Shown here: positions 1 to 11,830 of the stretch, in pieces
Layout: every line of letters starts with the position of its first letter
Numbering within the stretch: the stretch's first letter is position 1
Assembly (NCBI RefSeq): GCF_964656455.1
Contig: NC_135720.1
Location: 55,826,598-55,890,597, forward strand
DNA: 64,000 nucleotides
Direction: 5' to 3'
DNA from: Halichoerus grypus
Taxonomy: Eukaryota > Chordata > Mammalia > Carnivora > Phocidae
The notes under the pieces: generated by a model
The model's database searches: none
What the model saw: the letters and a program-made list of their open reading frames with translations, nothing else
What the model was told of the DNA's origin: nothing
Made by a program: the position numbers and the translations under genes

Positions 1-2549
1 TTAATGAGCATAATAAAAGAAAATATAATATAAACAAAATTGATAGTGAAGAATATTACAGTATAGCCATTATTAAACATAAATGAATTGTCCTAATATG
101 GAAATTTTGTTCTTTAAAAAAAGTAGCAATTAATGCATAGATAATGAAATTCTACAAAATATGTTATTTTGTGTCAATTTTGTGGAATATGTATTATTAA
201 TCGCTCAAAAAGAGTTCACTTTTCATTGTTCTTTAGAGGTTTGAATTACTGAGAAAATGTGAAAACTCAAATAGTTTTTATAGCTCTAAATATACTTTTC
301 ACAAGTACACACAAGCCACATTATCTGGGACATATGAATAATAGTCAAATCATTTAAATTGTAGGAGTGTTTAGGTAAGAGGGAGAATATCTAAAGTAAA
401 ATAGGACATGGGATGGCTTTGGAATAAATTATTTTTTGTTTGATATTTTATCTAGCCATGTCATAAAGACATTGTAATGTGTACGCAGAGAAAAAACTTT
501 TCCATGTATAAGGCTAATATCTAGTTCTAGAACATGACAGAAACCCAGTTAAATAGGGAAGAGGATATCTGTCAGATCTATGTGTCATAACTTATGTGAA
601 TTTAGGTATAAAGCATTTTGGATCTTTACCAATAGATTGGTGGTAGCACTGGGAATATTTTGGGCTCAATTTGGACCAGTTAGCTTAGTGAGAGTCCCCA
701 AAGATTATGGCCAAATCACAATGTCCAAGGAGGCCTAGTATACCTGGACCCACTTCAGGCTGTTGACATAAGCAAAAGGGATCCCATGTGGGCAACAGAA
801 TAGCCTGGGCAGTTGTTTTACTCTATGCAGAGTTTGGTTTATGCAAGGACGTTGATATCTGTGTTGAAGTGAAACCCCAAGCAGTGGTTGGAGGTACAAC
901 CATAAGGTTTAATTTCTTAGGAGACAGGACTAGAAATGTTTAGGCAGGTTTTCATCGTCCCAATTACATTAGACTGGGGTAAGGGAAATGAGGCAAGCAT
1001 GCAATTATACCAAAATTGTACAGGTAGAATGAGGGGGTAGGTGAGAGATAGTACTCACTGGGCAGGTGTCCAGGGCCTTGCTAGACCCATTCATGGCTGG
1101 GAGCAGCAAAGGAATTCCAGAGTCTGGCTGCTGCTGATTTGGGACTCTAAATGTGCTAGAGTGGGTTAGCGTGGATCAAGGCTTGAACATCTGTTTCAGC
1201 AACCAACTAGGGCAAGAGAATTTGAGGAGCATTTTGCTATTATGATATATTTAAAAACATCATCTATCTGGATCTCAGAGGGGCCTAAATACAGGAAGGG
1301 ATGACAAGGCTCCAGTTTTAAAGCATAGAGGAAATGTGGGGAGAAGGATCCCTGCACAAGCTTAGACACACGAGATTGTAGGCAGTGGTGGTTCACATTC
1401 TAATAAGCAGAATTAATTATCTTCCTGAAAGAGCGAGTATAGTTAAGTATAGTGTGTTCAGATGTAGAGTAGTCAGCAGTGAGGGAAGTCATTAGCTCTC
1501 TCATTGCTCTGTGGATTTGTGGTAACTAGTTACTACCCAAAATTGAGAAACAGCCATCTAGTGGCTCAGATTCATGCTCCTGACTTAAAAGTCAGAAAAG
1601 CTTTCCATTAGGTTTCCACTTAGGCCTTTCACTTTGCAAGTAGGATATTCAGGCTGCTTCTTTCTGAGTCATGTAATAAGTAAGAGGCTCCATAAATGTT
1701 CTACTTCTGTCCAGTAGACTTCCCACTGCATAATATTTTGTTCTAGAATTAAATTAATTACTACATAAGTGTTTCTTCTACACGACATAACATAGATTAC
1801 TTCTATTTCAGGAAATACTTAGATGATGGCTCATTCTTTTATCTTTCAAAAGATCCCCTGTTTGAAGCTTTTACTGTGGGTTGGACTAATTTATAATATT
1901 TGAGAAGGTAATGGGAATTTTGAGAGGAAAATAAATTACAGGCACTGAAGAATCCCTGTTAAAAGTTTTTCCCCCATACTTTGTGGTGTGTAATAATGTA
2001 TATAATCACACCTTACTGCCTGCTTAAAATATTTCACTAAAGACTACTTTGCAGCAATTATACTAATGGCAAATCTTGTTGTTGAAACAAGTAATATTAA
2101 GGCATTGTAGGAGGTGATAATAATCCTTTTTATAGTTGATAATGTACTTTGAGTACCCTTGCTTTCATACCCTTAAAACTTCCTAAAATAATTGGTCCTT
2201 GGATGAATAAACTTTGTTTTTCTGAAACCAGAGAATCATTTTATTTTTTGAAAGTGAAAAGAACTATTTAAAATATTTGAATGGGAAGGAAAATGCTTAT
2301 AGGTGATCATCAAGTATACGTAAAGATGCTTTAATATCCAAACTTGGGATCTTTATGTAAATCTGTATTTCAAGTTGGGGAAAAAGGATAAAAATGAGAT
2401 TTGAAGACACATTCAAGATTAATTAAAAAACAAAACAAAACATGGAAACCAAATATCGGTACCCATTGCTAGAGATAGTCACCATAAAGTAACTTTTCCA
2501 CCAAAATTATTGGATTTTCCTTTTCTTAATTCTTCCTTATAGTCACCAT
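1..2549. other. Non-coding DNA without a recognised element
   Basis: AT-rich sequence with only short, unremarkable open frames and no splice-flanked exon that I can defend. The stretch 600-1500 is less AT-rich than its surroundings and could be a very old retroelement interior, but no motif identifies it. Confidence 0.5.
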
Positions 2550-3060
2550 TTTCAATGTTTTCTATTTCATTGCTTTGTTTTATTTTTTGACACCATTTGT
2601 GAAAGCTATATCTACTAGGGAAATTAACCCCAAATGTGTCATAAATTCTGAAAATATATTTTTACCGTTTTTAATTTGCTTTTGTTTATGCTGTTTCTTC
2701 AGTCAAGAAGAAAGACTAAAATTTTGGGTATTCAAACTTAGATACTTTTGCGTTATGATTTTCCATTTTTCTTATGCTTAGAAAGTTTCCCAGTCCAAGA
2801 ATATTCATAAAATCTTCTTCCACATTTTTACATAGTGGTGTTATTATTGTGGCTATTTAAATCTCAGATATATTTATTGTTATTTAAATTTTTGATCTGC
2901 CTGAAATTTATTTTGGTATAATAAATAAAATTGGGATATAACTCTTTTTTTTTCTTAGAATTATTAGCTAATTGTCCCTGTATAAATATTTGAGTTATCA
3001 GTTTTTTAGGATCTCATTTTTGTTTCCATAAGACGAGAATTTCATTCAAAACAGTCATTG
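2550..3060 (-). mobile_element. Ancient L1 (L1M-type) ORF2 fragment, minus strand
   Basis: The stretch around 2880-3000 reads like the reverse complement of the distal ORF2 region of old mammalian L1: a 'gatctgcctgaaatttattt' block, then a T-rich run, then the 'agctaattgtccc' block. It is heavily diverged and has no readable frame. Ends are approximate. Confidence 0.45.
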
Positions 3061-3448
3061 TAAATAAACAAAACTGTTTAATTTGTTTTCTTTAAATATT
3101 GTCTTTTTGTTATTGTCCTTGGAAAATCCTTCGAAGGGCCTTTGAACTAATAGTCTTATAACAGTAAATAATCCCGTAATAATACACCTGGATAAGACTT
3201 TTCTATGAAAATTCCCAAGTTTTTTTAGAATACTTAACTGAAATTTCTTAGGAAATTATCCTCTCATTTTTCCTAGTTAAGTTGCGCTTTGCAAATTATA
3301 GGCAATGACTATCTTTTTTTAGAGCCTCCCATTTGTAAAATAAAGGTTTTTTTTTTTTTTTAATTTTGAAATAGTTTTAGATTTGCAGAAAAAAAGCTAT
3401 ATAGAGTCCCCATATCTCCCAACCTGGTTTCCCTAATTATTAACATTT

Positions 3449-3466
3449 TACATTACATGTAATGTA
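3449..3466. repeat. 18-bp perfect palindrome inside ancient L1
   Basis: TACATTACATGTAATGTA equals its own reverse complement. It seems to come from a small local duplication in the L1 3' UTR, since the neighbouring 'tacattta' units repeat; there is no sign of function. Confidence 0.8.
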
Positions 3467-3645
3467 CATTTACATTAATATTGTGCATTTGTCACAAATA
3501 ATGAAAAAATATGGATACATTATTATTCACTGAAGTCCACACTTTATTCAGAGTCCCTCAGTTTTTACTAAGAAAAAAATAGAGAAACAGAGTTCTCGCT
3601 TCTGTTCCAGGATCCCATCTAGAACATCATGTTACATTTTCTTGT

Positions 3646-3997
3646 TGCTGTGGTCTGAAATGTGTGTGTCCCACACTTGAAAAATTGAAGTCCTAGTGCC
3701 CAGTGTTATGGTATTAGGATGGGAGGCCTGTGGAAGGTGCTTAGGTGATGAGGATGGAGCCCCTAGGAATGGGATTAGTGCTCTGATAAAAAGAGATTGC
3801 AGAGAGGTCCTAGAGAGGGATCACTTCCACCTGTGAGGATACAAGAAGTCTGAGACCCAGGAGAAGGCCCTCACCCAATCATCCTGGCACCCTGATCTCA
3901 GACTTCCAGCTTCCAAAGCTGTGAAAAATAAATTTCTGTTCTTCATAAGCCACCCAGACTACAATATTTCATTATACTGCCTGAACAGACTAAGACA
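3646..3997 (+). mobile_element. Solo LTR of MaLR type (MST/MLT1-like)
   Basis: It begins 'tgctgtggtctgaa' and ends 'gactaagaca', the classic termini of ERVL-MaLR LTRs. Inside are a block on bases 3715-3790 (tgatgaggatggagccc, gggattagtgct) and a polyadenylation block near 3920-3945 (gtgaaaaataaatttctgtt, containing AATAAA), followed by 'ataagccaccca'. About 350 bp, a normal length for this family. It sits inside an older L1. No internal retroviral sequence is attached, so it is a solo LTR or fragment. Confidence 0.8.
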
Positions 3998-4789
3998 ATT
4001 TGATGTCTTCTCAGGCTCTTCTGAGATGTAAGTTTCTTAGACTTTCCTTATTTTTGATGATATTGAAAGTGATGAAATACCTGATCAGCTATTTTGTAGA
4101 CTTTCCATCAACTGGGATTTGTTTGATGTTTTTCTCATGATTAGTCTGGGGTTATGGGTCTTTGGGAGGAAGACTACAGAGGTAAAGTGCCATTTCTTAT
4201 TACGTCCTAGCAAGGGTACACACTAACAACATGACTTATCACTGTTGATCACCTGGCTAAAGTAGTGTTTGTCGGCTTTCTCCACTGTAAAGTTATTCTT
4301 TTTCCTCTCTCTTCTATACTCCACTCTTTGGAAGGAAGTCATGATGCATAGCCCATTCTTAAAGAGTGTGGAGTTATGCTCTACTTCACTGAGAACGAAG
4401 TATCTGCGTAAGTTATTTGGAATCCTTCTGCATGGAAGATTTGTCTATTCTCCCCCATTCATTTTTTCAATCATTTATTTATATAATTATGGAAACCTGT
4501 AGGTTTATTTTATAAATTGGGTCCATTTTTAAAAAATCTAAAATGAATTTATCTTGATTCAGGAAAACACTGATTGGCTGGTAGATGGCAGAGCTGAGGA
4601 CAGATCCAAGATGAGGTGAGGAACAAGGACTAGAGCCTGAGCCAATGCTTAGAGAAGCAACTTCTAGAAGCAGAACAGGGCCAAAGGATTAAGTGGTAAA
4701 GAAAAACCATTAAAAACAATTTTGAATTATTTTTATTTACTCAAAATTTGGCAAGGATGATATGACCAAGACTTGCTATGTTTTCCCCA

Positions 4790-5109
4790 ATATCTGTTTT
4801 CTTCTTCTAAAGTAACCACTCTGACACCTAACCAGAATACAGACTACATTTTCCAGCTTACAGTGAATTTATTTGTTGTCCTATGACTAAGCTCTGACAA
4901 TTGGAATATTAAGAGAATTGATGCTTGTGACTCATGGGTTAATTCCTTAATAATTAGGAATGCAGTTATGGTGGAGAGCAATTCAAGGTTATGCTGAGGA
5001 TAGGCAGCAGTCTGGGAATGAGCCGTAAAATAGAAAGATCCTACGTGACTTGTGAAGCCACCAAAGCTAGACTAGTTGGCAGCACTTGGATTATTACCTG
5101 GTCTGTAAG
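4790..5109 (+). repeat. Probable ancient interspersed repeat, unassigned
   Basis: The stretch 'cagactacattttccagct' followed by a 'cctatgactaagctctgaca' block is a pattern I recall from an old mammalian LTR or DNA repeat, but I cannot name the family. Ends are approximate; the downstream part grades into a tandem duplication. Confidence 0.3.
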
Positions 5110-5316
5110 AAACAAACCTGCATGTAGTTTAAGCTCACAATACTCTATTATAATTGAGCATAATTTACCAGTTCAGATATATTTAAAAATGTGTGGGGAA
5201 GGAAATTGATCAGGAAAAAACAAACCTGCATATGGTTTAAGCTTGCAATATTCTCCTAAAATTGATCATAATTTACTAGTTAAGATATTTAAAAAAAAGA
5301 AAGGGGAGGAAATTGA
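5110..5316 (+). repeat. Diverged tandem duplication, two units of about 100 bp
   Basis: Unit 1 (5110-5209) and unit 2 (5218-5316) both start AAACAAACCTGCAT and run through 'tttaagct', 'attga.cataattta' and 'agatat' blocks to the same ending GAAATTGA. Identity is roughly 80% by eye, so the duplication is old. Unit 2 has a small indel in its A-rich part. Confidence 0.8.
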
Positions 5317-5408
5317 ATTTTTTCTCTACTATTTATATTAGTTTAAGGGTTTAAAAAAAAGGCGAGCAGAAAATTGTGCTTTTCAGGCTTTTTCTATTTA
5401 AAACATGT

Positions 5409-5747
5409 ATGTAAGACTGTTGAATCACAGACCTGTACCTCTGAAACAAATAATACATTATATGTTAAAAAAAAGAAGAAGATAGTAGGAAGGGAAAAAT
5501 GAAGGGGAGGAAATCGGAGGGGGAGACGAACCATGAGAGACTATGGACTCTGAGAAACAAACTGAGAGTTCTAGAGGGGAGGGGGGTGGGGGGATGGGTT
5601 AGCCTGGTGATGGGTATTAAAGAGGGCACGTTCTGCATGGAGCACTGGGTGTTATATGCAAACAATGAATCATGGAACACTACATCAAAAACTAATGATG
5701 TAATGTATGGTGATTAACGTAACATAATAAAAAAAAAAGAAAAAAAG
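5409..5747 (+). mobile_element. 5'-truncated young carnivore L1, 3' UTR only, plus strand
   Basis: Contains the carnivore L1 3' end: 'cagacctgtacctctgaaac', a G-rich tract at 5577-5598, the 'gggtgttatatgcaaacaat' block, and the terminal 'ggaacactacatc' to 'gtatggtgattaa' sequence followed by AATAAA and an A-rich tail. It is flanked by a short target-site duplication, AAAACATGT at 5400-5408 and 5748-5756. It holds no coding capacity, being a typical dead-on-arrival insertion. Confidence 0.92.
5577..5598 (+). repeat. Potential G-quadruplex in L1 3' UTR
   Basis: Four runs of three or more G are separated by one- or two-base loops. The same position is G-rich in the other L1 copies of this window (30310-30335 on plus; C-rich at 16045-16080 and 23218-23232 because those copies are inverted). 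Confidence 0.7.
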
Positions 5748-5756
5748 AAAACATGT

Positions 5757-7735
5757 GTGATAAGCATTTTTTTTTTCCCTCAGAGAGTTTGTCTAGAAGA
5801 AGCTGGGAGCCCTAAAAAAATGTTATGGCTGAACAATCTTATTCAAAGTCTTCTCAAGATAGTTTGTTTTCCCACTATGATCCCTTTACAGTGATATTAA
5901 AACCCAAGGCTAAATCTTCACAATGACCCTCCCAAATAGAGGACTTGGGGATCAAGGCCTGTGTACAATTGTGAAAAGCTCTGAACTTTAATTTCAGCTC
6001 TTAAGAATGCTCCCAAAGTATTGGTTCTCACTGAATTATATATTTTCTTTTTTTATTCTTTACCTATTGTAAATATCCACATTATGTTTAAGGTAGTCTG
6101 TAGAGCTAAATTAGAAAAGATATAATTAATCAAAAGACGCCTAAGAAGTAATGAGGATGTGAATTTATTCCCAGTCTTACAGGCTGGTGAAGGATTTTGA
6201 ATTACATTAGATGATATAAATGATGTTTTAGGATGAGAAATTGCAGAACTAACTCATCTCAAAGTAAATGTCAGTTAGGATGAATGTTTTTCATTATAAC
6301 AGTCTAAGTATTTTTCTGTGTGTATTATTTGTTGCTAGTTTCCAAAAATTAGCATTTCATATTATGTGAATATTTCTATTTGCATTATTGCCGAGAAGAG
6401 ATTTGTCCACAAGCTTTTGTGATTCAAGTGGATTTAACTTAAATCCAAAATTTAATTACAAATACGGTGATTGTATTGACTCATTTTTATGCATTTCAAT
6501 TAGATGAGAAACATACCAGCTGGGAACTATCCACTTATAGATTAAGAAATATTAATTTCAAGGTATTCCAGTGTACTTTAAAAAGGATCAAAATCATCAC
6601 AGACTTTTAATGTTTTTTTTGTTGTTTTTTTTTTATAGCCCTATTTGGCATAATACATATACATGTGGTCTAATTGTCAGGATTTAATGGTGGAAATAAA
6701 AGTATCAGTATATTGGCTTTGAGTGTTCCCAAACAAGTTCATGTTAAGAACTGGTCATTTTAAAAGCTTTGTAATTCAGAGTATCTTGAATTTTACTCAA
6801 TTAATTCATACAAATTTTTTTTTCTCTTGTCCTTTGTGTATGTTAATTGTCAATACAAAAAAGTTAGCTTATGTAAAAGGTCTCAGATGATTATCTTGAT
6901 CCTCAGAACTTTCAAGACATTATCCTTCTGCACCATTACAACAAATAGACATTCTGTGATAGATGCAAATACAATTTCCAAAGCTACATTAATTGCATAA
7001 TTTGTAATAGAAGCTTGGTATGGCAACTGCCTGCAGAGTGAAAAACAATCCAGAATAATCTAATCAGCATGATCGTTGAATCTTTATTAGTCTTTGGTTA
7101 GTTATCTATTAGCATGCAAAGGATCCTACCTTTGTGCTCTTATCTTTCATTAATGTACCTTTTAAAGTTACTCCAGAGAAATTTAGAGGAAAGTAGAAAA
7201 TAAATGTCTCTTATTTCCTTTAAAATCTGACTCTACATACATCTCTTGACAATTTGACTCTGCATTCAGCAATCTCAAGCTTTTACTAATATATTCCTTT
7301 TGCCATGCCTCTGAGTGGGCTAACCTTAGCATGTACCTAATATTACTTAATTTAAAATTTTCTAGCTACCTATAGTTGGAGTGAAAAGGGAGGAGTTACA
7401 CTTTCTCTTCTCTATCCTTCTTTTATACAGTCAGGAGATATCAGGACATCTTAGTTCTAATTATTTCATTAATAGCCAAGTGTCAAATCACCTCGCTTCT
7501 TTAGGCTTAAATTTTCTTATCTACAATATGAAAGGGGTTGACTAGGAATTTTTCTAAAGCCCCTTAATACCTAAAGGGCAAGAAAATTAATGTATAAAGT
7601 CAGGGTCTTTTATGCAAGCATTTTGGAAAGTGTTTTCTAACAGTTCTTTCTTCCTTGGGAAGAAGGATATATATCTTTTGTATATATGTTTGGAAATGAC
7701 ACATCTTTCCAATGGTTTAGTTCTCAGAGTCACTT
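5757..7735. other. Non-coding DNA without a recognised element
   Basis: AT-rich, only short homopolymer runs (for example T at 6607-6636). No open frame over 65 codons and no SINE, LTR or L1 signature that I can recognise. Confidence 0.5.
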
Positions 7736-7746
7736 CCCAGTCATGT

Positions 7747-8160
7747 CAGTTTCCTGTTGATGTTGTAAAAAATTACCACAAGTTTAGCTGCTTAAAGCAG
7801 ACACACTAATCTTACAATTCTGCATGTCAAAAAGCTAAAATGGGTCTTAGATCCATTTTAAAAATAGGGCTAAGATCCAGGTATGAATAGGGGTTATGTG
7901 ATGCTTTGACTCATGGCTCCTTTCTTCCTCTTCAAGGCCAGCACCATAACATCTTCACATCTGTCTCTGAAACACCCACCTCACCCTAATAGACTCTTGT
8001 GATTATACTGGGCATACCTGGATAATCCAGGATAATTTTCCTATTTTAAATCCTAAATCATACCTGCAGAGTTTCCTTTGCCATATAAAGTAATATATTC
8101 ACAGTTTCCAGGGATTAGGATGTGGATATCTGTGGGACATCAGTATTCTGCCTACCTTAC
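7747..8160 (-). mobile_element. MLT1-type MaLR LTR, minus strand
   Basis: Reverse complement of the MLT1 pattern. The left part 'taaaaaattaccacaag' with 'gcttaaagcag' is the inverted 3' end. The right part carries 'tacctggataatccagg', 'gggattaggatgtgg' and 'tattctgcctacc', the inverted 5' end. Heavily diverged and internally shortened. Two sister copies lie at 10030-10637 and 19939-20613. Confidence 0.8.
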
Positions 8161-8907
8161 CAGTGAACCTCCAGTATCTTGCTTGCCTTTTTTTTTTTTT
8201 TTTAAATTTATGAAGCTACTATTACCAGCTTAAGTAAGATTGACTGATCTTACTTTCCCAGGTTCTTTTTCTTCCTAAGAATAAGAACAAGTGAAATAGG
8301 TGAGAGAAAATGACAAGCACAGGAAAGTTTTAAAATATAAGGAATCTATAACGGGTTCAGTTATGGACCCTGATCTATATTTTTTGATTACCCAAGTTAA
8401 ATGCTAGGGGGTTTTGAGATGCCACTGCTCAGAAGTGATCCTAGAAGTACTTCTGAGAGCTCAGACTCTTGCTCAAGACAAATCTTGGAGAAAACTACTG
8501 CATTTTCAGGCCATCTGTGGTGTCCTTACATTTGGAAGAGGTGGGTAGAAGAGATTGTGCAACAGTCTCTTAGTTTTTCCCTAATGAAGAACATTTTCTG
8601 ATCTGGCACAAGGATCCTTTCCTTAGTTCAAATTGCCAGAGATAAAATCATTTTTACTGCTAGGGCTGTACTCACTTATTTGTGCTGGAACTGGTGATTA
8701 TAAGCTTACCCCTTCAGTGTAATTTATCCATGTTAGTTTTTTTCTACATTTTAAAAAATTATAAGTTATATCTAAATTCAATTTCATTTTTGTTGTTGTT
8801 GTTTTACTCAAACAGTACCAGTGATTTGATCATCCTTGAGTACCCACTGCCTGATGCTCTAGTCTGAGTTTCTTTCTCAAATGCAAGTATCATTAATTGG
8901 CAAATAC
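8161..8907. other. Non-coding DNA, T16 homopolymer at about 8188
   Basis: No recognised element apart from the poly(T) run. The part from about 8660 on may belong to the ancient L1 that continues at 9134, since the SINE at 8923 splits that region, but this is not firm. Confidence 0.4.
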
Positions 8908-8922
8908 CTTCCAGACTATTTT

Positions 8923-9118
8923 TCTTCTCTTTTTTTAAGATTTATTTATTTATTTTAGAGAGAGAGAGAGTACCACTGGGAGGGACAGAGGGAGAGAGAA
9001 TCTCAAGCAGACTCCCTGCTGAGCCCACCACGGGGCTCAATCTCACAACCCTGAGATCATGATCTGAGCTGAAACCAAGAGTCAGACACTTAACCAAGTG
9101 TGCCTTCCAGGCGCCCCA
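8923..9118 (-). mobile_element. SINEC (CanSINE), minus strand
   Basis: tRNA-derived carnivore SINE read in reverse: a T-rich tail and TTTATTTATTTA block on the left, the polypurine 'gagagagagagag' section, then the tRNA-like head ending in GGCGCCCC. It is flanked by a 15-bp target-site duplication, CTTCCAGACTATTTT, at 8908-8922 and 9119-9133. The internal 'atctcaagcagactccc' and 'gctgaaaccaagagtcagac' blocks mark an older subfamily than most copies here; the copy at 40635 belongs to the same group. Confidence 0.96.
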
Positions 9119-9133
9119 CTTCCAGACTATTTT

Positions 9134-9960
9134 CTAAGTATTTTTGTACATGTGCATATATATGGACATGTAGACATATATACTTCTGTTTTGTGGACTT
9201 TAAATTAGTGAAATCATATACTGTATATATCATCCTAAAACTTTTTTGCACCTAATCAAATATCTGGAGATCTTTCAGCATCCTTATATGTTGATTGCTG
9301 CATTTTTGTATTGATGCATAGCATTCCTTTGTACAAATATACTATTACTTATATAATCATGTCTCTATGAGATCAACATATGGTTATCAATATTAACCTG
9401 TTAAAATCATTAGGGAAACTAACATCTTTTTGTATCTCTAGGGTAGAATTTCTTGATCAAGGAAATGGCATATATAAAATTATGACGCACTACCATATTG
9501 AGCTTTAAAAGGTTGAATCAATTTCTAGTTCTTCTCAGCAGTGGATAAGAATATGTGTTTCCTCAAATTCCAATAACAGTTGCCCATCTCATGGATGAAG
9601 AATGGTATCTCATTGTTTTAATATACATGGTTAAGTAGCATTTCTTTTCTTCTTTATTGCCTTTGTTCTATTTTTTTACTAGTAGGTTTGTATTTTTCTT
9701 TGTAATTTGAAGATTCTTTTTCACATGTTCTACATATAAGAAACAACCAAGTCTATGGCTTGTTTTAACTTTCTTTATGGCAATTCTGATATGCAAAAGC
9801 CTTTACATCTTACTATAATCAATTTTTTTCAGTGCTTTAATTATGACTTTTACATTTTATCTACTATTTTAAGAGACCTCTTTTGGCTTATGTATATAAA
9901 TCATTTCTTTTTTTGAATTCTCATTCTGTGATACTTTTGTTTGTTGGTTGTTTTTTACTA
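9134..9960 (-). mobile_element. Ancient L1 (L1M-type) ORF2 3' region, minus strand
   Basis: Diverged reverse complement of the L1 ORF2 C-terminal region: a 'tagggtagaatttcttgatc' block (9441-9460 area) and, further on, 'gtctatggcttgtttt' with 'tctttatggcaattctgat' at 9752-9791. The blocks occur in the order expected of an inverted L1. No frame survives. Ends approximate. Confidence 0.65.
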
Positions 9961-10029
9961 TTAGCTCATTAATCATGCCATAATTAATTTTTTGCCTCAT
10001 CAGAAGCAAGTGGGTTTGTCTTTATTATT

Positions 10030-10637
10030 CTGGACTAAAATCCTAACAAACTTAGCAGCTTAAAATAATACAAAGTTATTACTTTGCAGTTCTGTAAGTC
10101 AAAAGTCCTGGTATAGCATTGCTCAGTTGGGTCCTCCGCTTGGTTTCACAGACTGAAGTCAAGGGGTCCACAGGGCTGTATTCTTTTCTGGAGGCACTAA
10201 AGATGAACTTGCTTCCAGATTCATTCAATTTGTTGACAGAATTCAGTTCCTTGAGGTTATAGGGCTGACCTATTCCTTTGCTGGTTGTTGGCCTGAATGT
10301 CTCCCAGCTTTGTAGGGCTGCTGGGGTTCTTTGTCATGTTGCCTCTTCCATCTTCAACCCAGCAAGAACACATCAAGTGTTTCTCATGCTTTGAATCTCC
10401 TCATTTCCCCTTCTCCCATGTCTCTTCTACATCCCACTAGAGAAATTCTCTGCTTTTAAGGGCTCATGTGATTGGGGTAGGCATACCTGGATAATCCAGG
10501 ATACTCTCCTTGTTTAAAGGTTCATAAACTTAATCACATCTGCAAAGTCCTATTTGCTGTATAACATAAAATATTCACAGGCTCTGGGGGATCAGGGCAT
10601 GGGCATTTCTGAAGGGCTATTATTTTGCCTACTGTAG
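10030..10637 (-). mobile_element. MLT1-type MaLR LTR, minus strand
   Basis: Inverted MLT1 pattern: 'aacaaacttagcagcttaaa' at the left, 'tacctggataatccagga' and 'aacttaatcacatctgcaaa' in the right half, ending 'ttttgcctactgta'. About 610 bp, longer than the sister copies because of extra middle sequence. Confidence 0.8.
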
Positions 10638-11205
10638 AAGCACAGTGACTCCTGTGTTGGGCACCATCTTTCTAGTTATTCCAACTGGCTTATGCTTTGT
10701 TTATTGATGCTTCTAATTCAAAATGACTTTTCTTCTGAAAAGTCTTCCACTTTCATGAGAATTTCTTCTAGGCTCCTGTTTTCTTTTGAGGAATAGCTTT
10801 GAGGTCATAGCCCATTTACAGAACCAGAATGTAATTGATTACATCTCTGTTGCAAAATTCATTTGCATTTCTATGGACAAGAGTCATCTGTATTACTAAT
10901 CCTTTTCTACAATTTACAGGGCTGTAATACAGCTTGGTCAAAACAATGAAAAGTGTACAGACTTCTTTAAAATCAGATAACTCTGAGGGGGTTATTAGAA
11001 AAAAATGGCATTCCATTGAAAGGATACTCAATAATCATTTGCCCATTACAAATTATTTTGCAATTTTCCCTAAAATAACACCTTTGCTTGCAGTTAATTT
11101 CAGATTTAAAAAAACAAAACAAAACAAAACAGAAATATTCTAAGTTCCCGTATTAAAATTGAATATATTTAGAGTAGGGATTGATAGTTTATATAATATC
11201 ATTTT
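10638..11205. other. Non-coding DNA, (AAAAC)n short repeat at about 11110
   Basis: No recognised element. Two short overlapping frames on opposite strands (61-71 codons) show no protein-like features. Confidence 0.45.
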
Positions 11206-11209
11206 ATTT

Positions 11210-11830
11210 CATTTATTGTTTTCTTCATTCTGCCAAACATATTAAAGGACCAATGTATGCTAGGTGCCGAGCTAGATATAGACAATACAGTGATGGACAA
11301 TATATACATGGTCCCTAGTCTTTCTCGTGGAGCTCACAGTCTTGTAGGGGAGACAGTCATTAATGAAAGTGACATAAGTGCTAGCAAAGCACAGTATTCA
11401 ACCAGGTAAGTTTGAGGGACCATGGGATGATGTCAGGGAAACTTCCCTGAAGCAATAAACTGTGAGCTGAGTCCTAAAGGACAAATAGAAACAGTTAAAT
11501 AGATAAAGAGGGTTGTGATTAAGGGAGAGGAGAGAGGGCAGCTCATAAAGAAAGGGTATCTTATGCAAAGTCCCTGTGGATGAAGGGAATATGGCCATAG
11601 TAGAGAGACAGAGTGCCTGGAGGTGAAATCAGAGAGAAAGGCAAGGATTAAACCTGCAGAGCTAAAATTATGTCTGTAGAAGTGATTTAAGCAGGGGAAT
11701 AACATAATTAGAATTGCATTCCAAGAAGATTACCCTGGCTGTCTATGGGCATAGACTGAAGGAACAGCCAGGAATGATGCTGAGAGGCCAGTTAAGAGGC
11801 CATTGTGAAAATGTGAAAAATGTTAGTGGG
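11210..11830 (+). mobile_element. L2 LINE 3' part, plus strand
   Basis: Characteristic L2 order: 'atgctaggtgccgagcta', 'gtggagctcacagtcttgta' with 'ggggagacagtcattaa', then 'tgagctgagtcctaaagga', 'caaagtccctgtgga', 'taagcaggggaataacata' and 'accctggctgtctatgg', ending 'aggccagttaagaggc'. This is the untranslated and C-terminal region of an ancient mammalian L2; overlapping short frames are not genes. Confidence 0.85.

Larger units (their letters stand above)
3340..4540 (-). mobile_element. Ancient L1 3' UTR (L1M-type), minus strand, split by an LTR
   Basis: A poly(T) start at about 3345 is followed by blocks matching the reverse complement of an old L1M 3' UTR: 'gatttgcagaaaaaaagc', 'gtcacaaataatg' and 'ttctgttccaggatcccat'. 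After the LTR at 3646-3997 the same element resumes at 4000-4500, with a block describing 'ctcatgattagtctgggg' and a later one at 4315-4345. The continuity across the LTR shows the L1 is older than the LTR. Family name is from recalled consensus. Confidence 0.65.
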
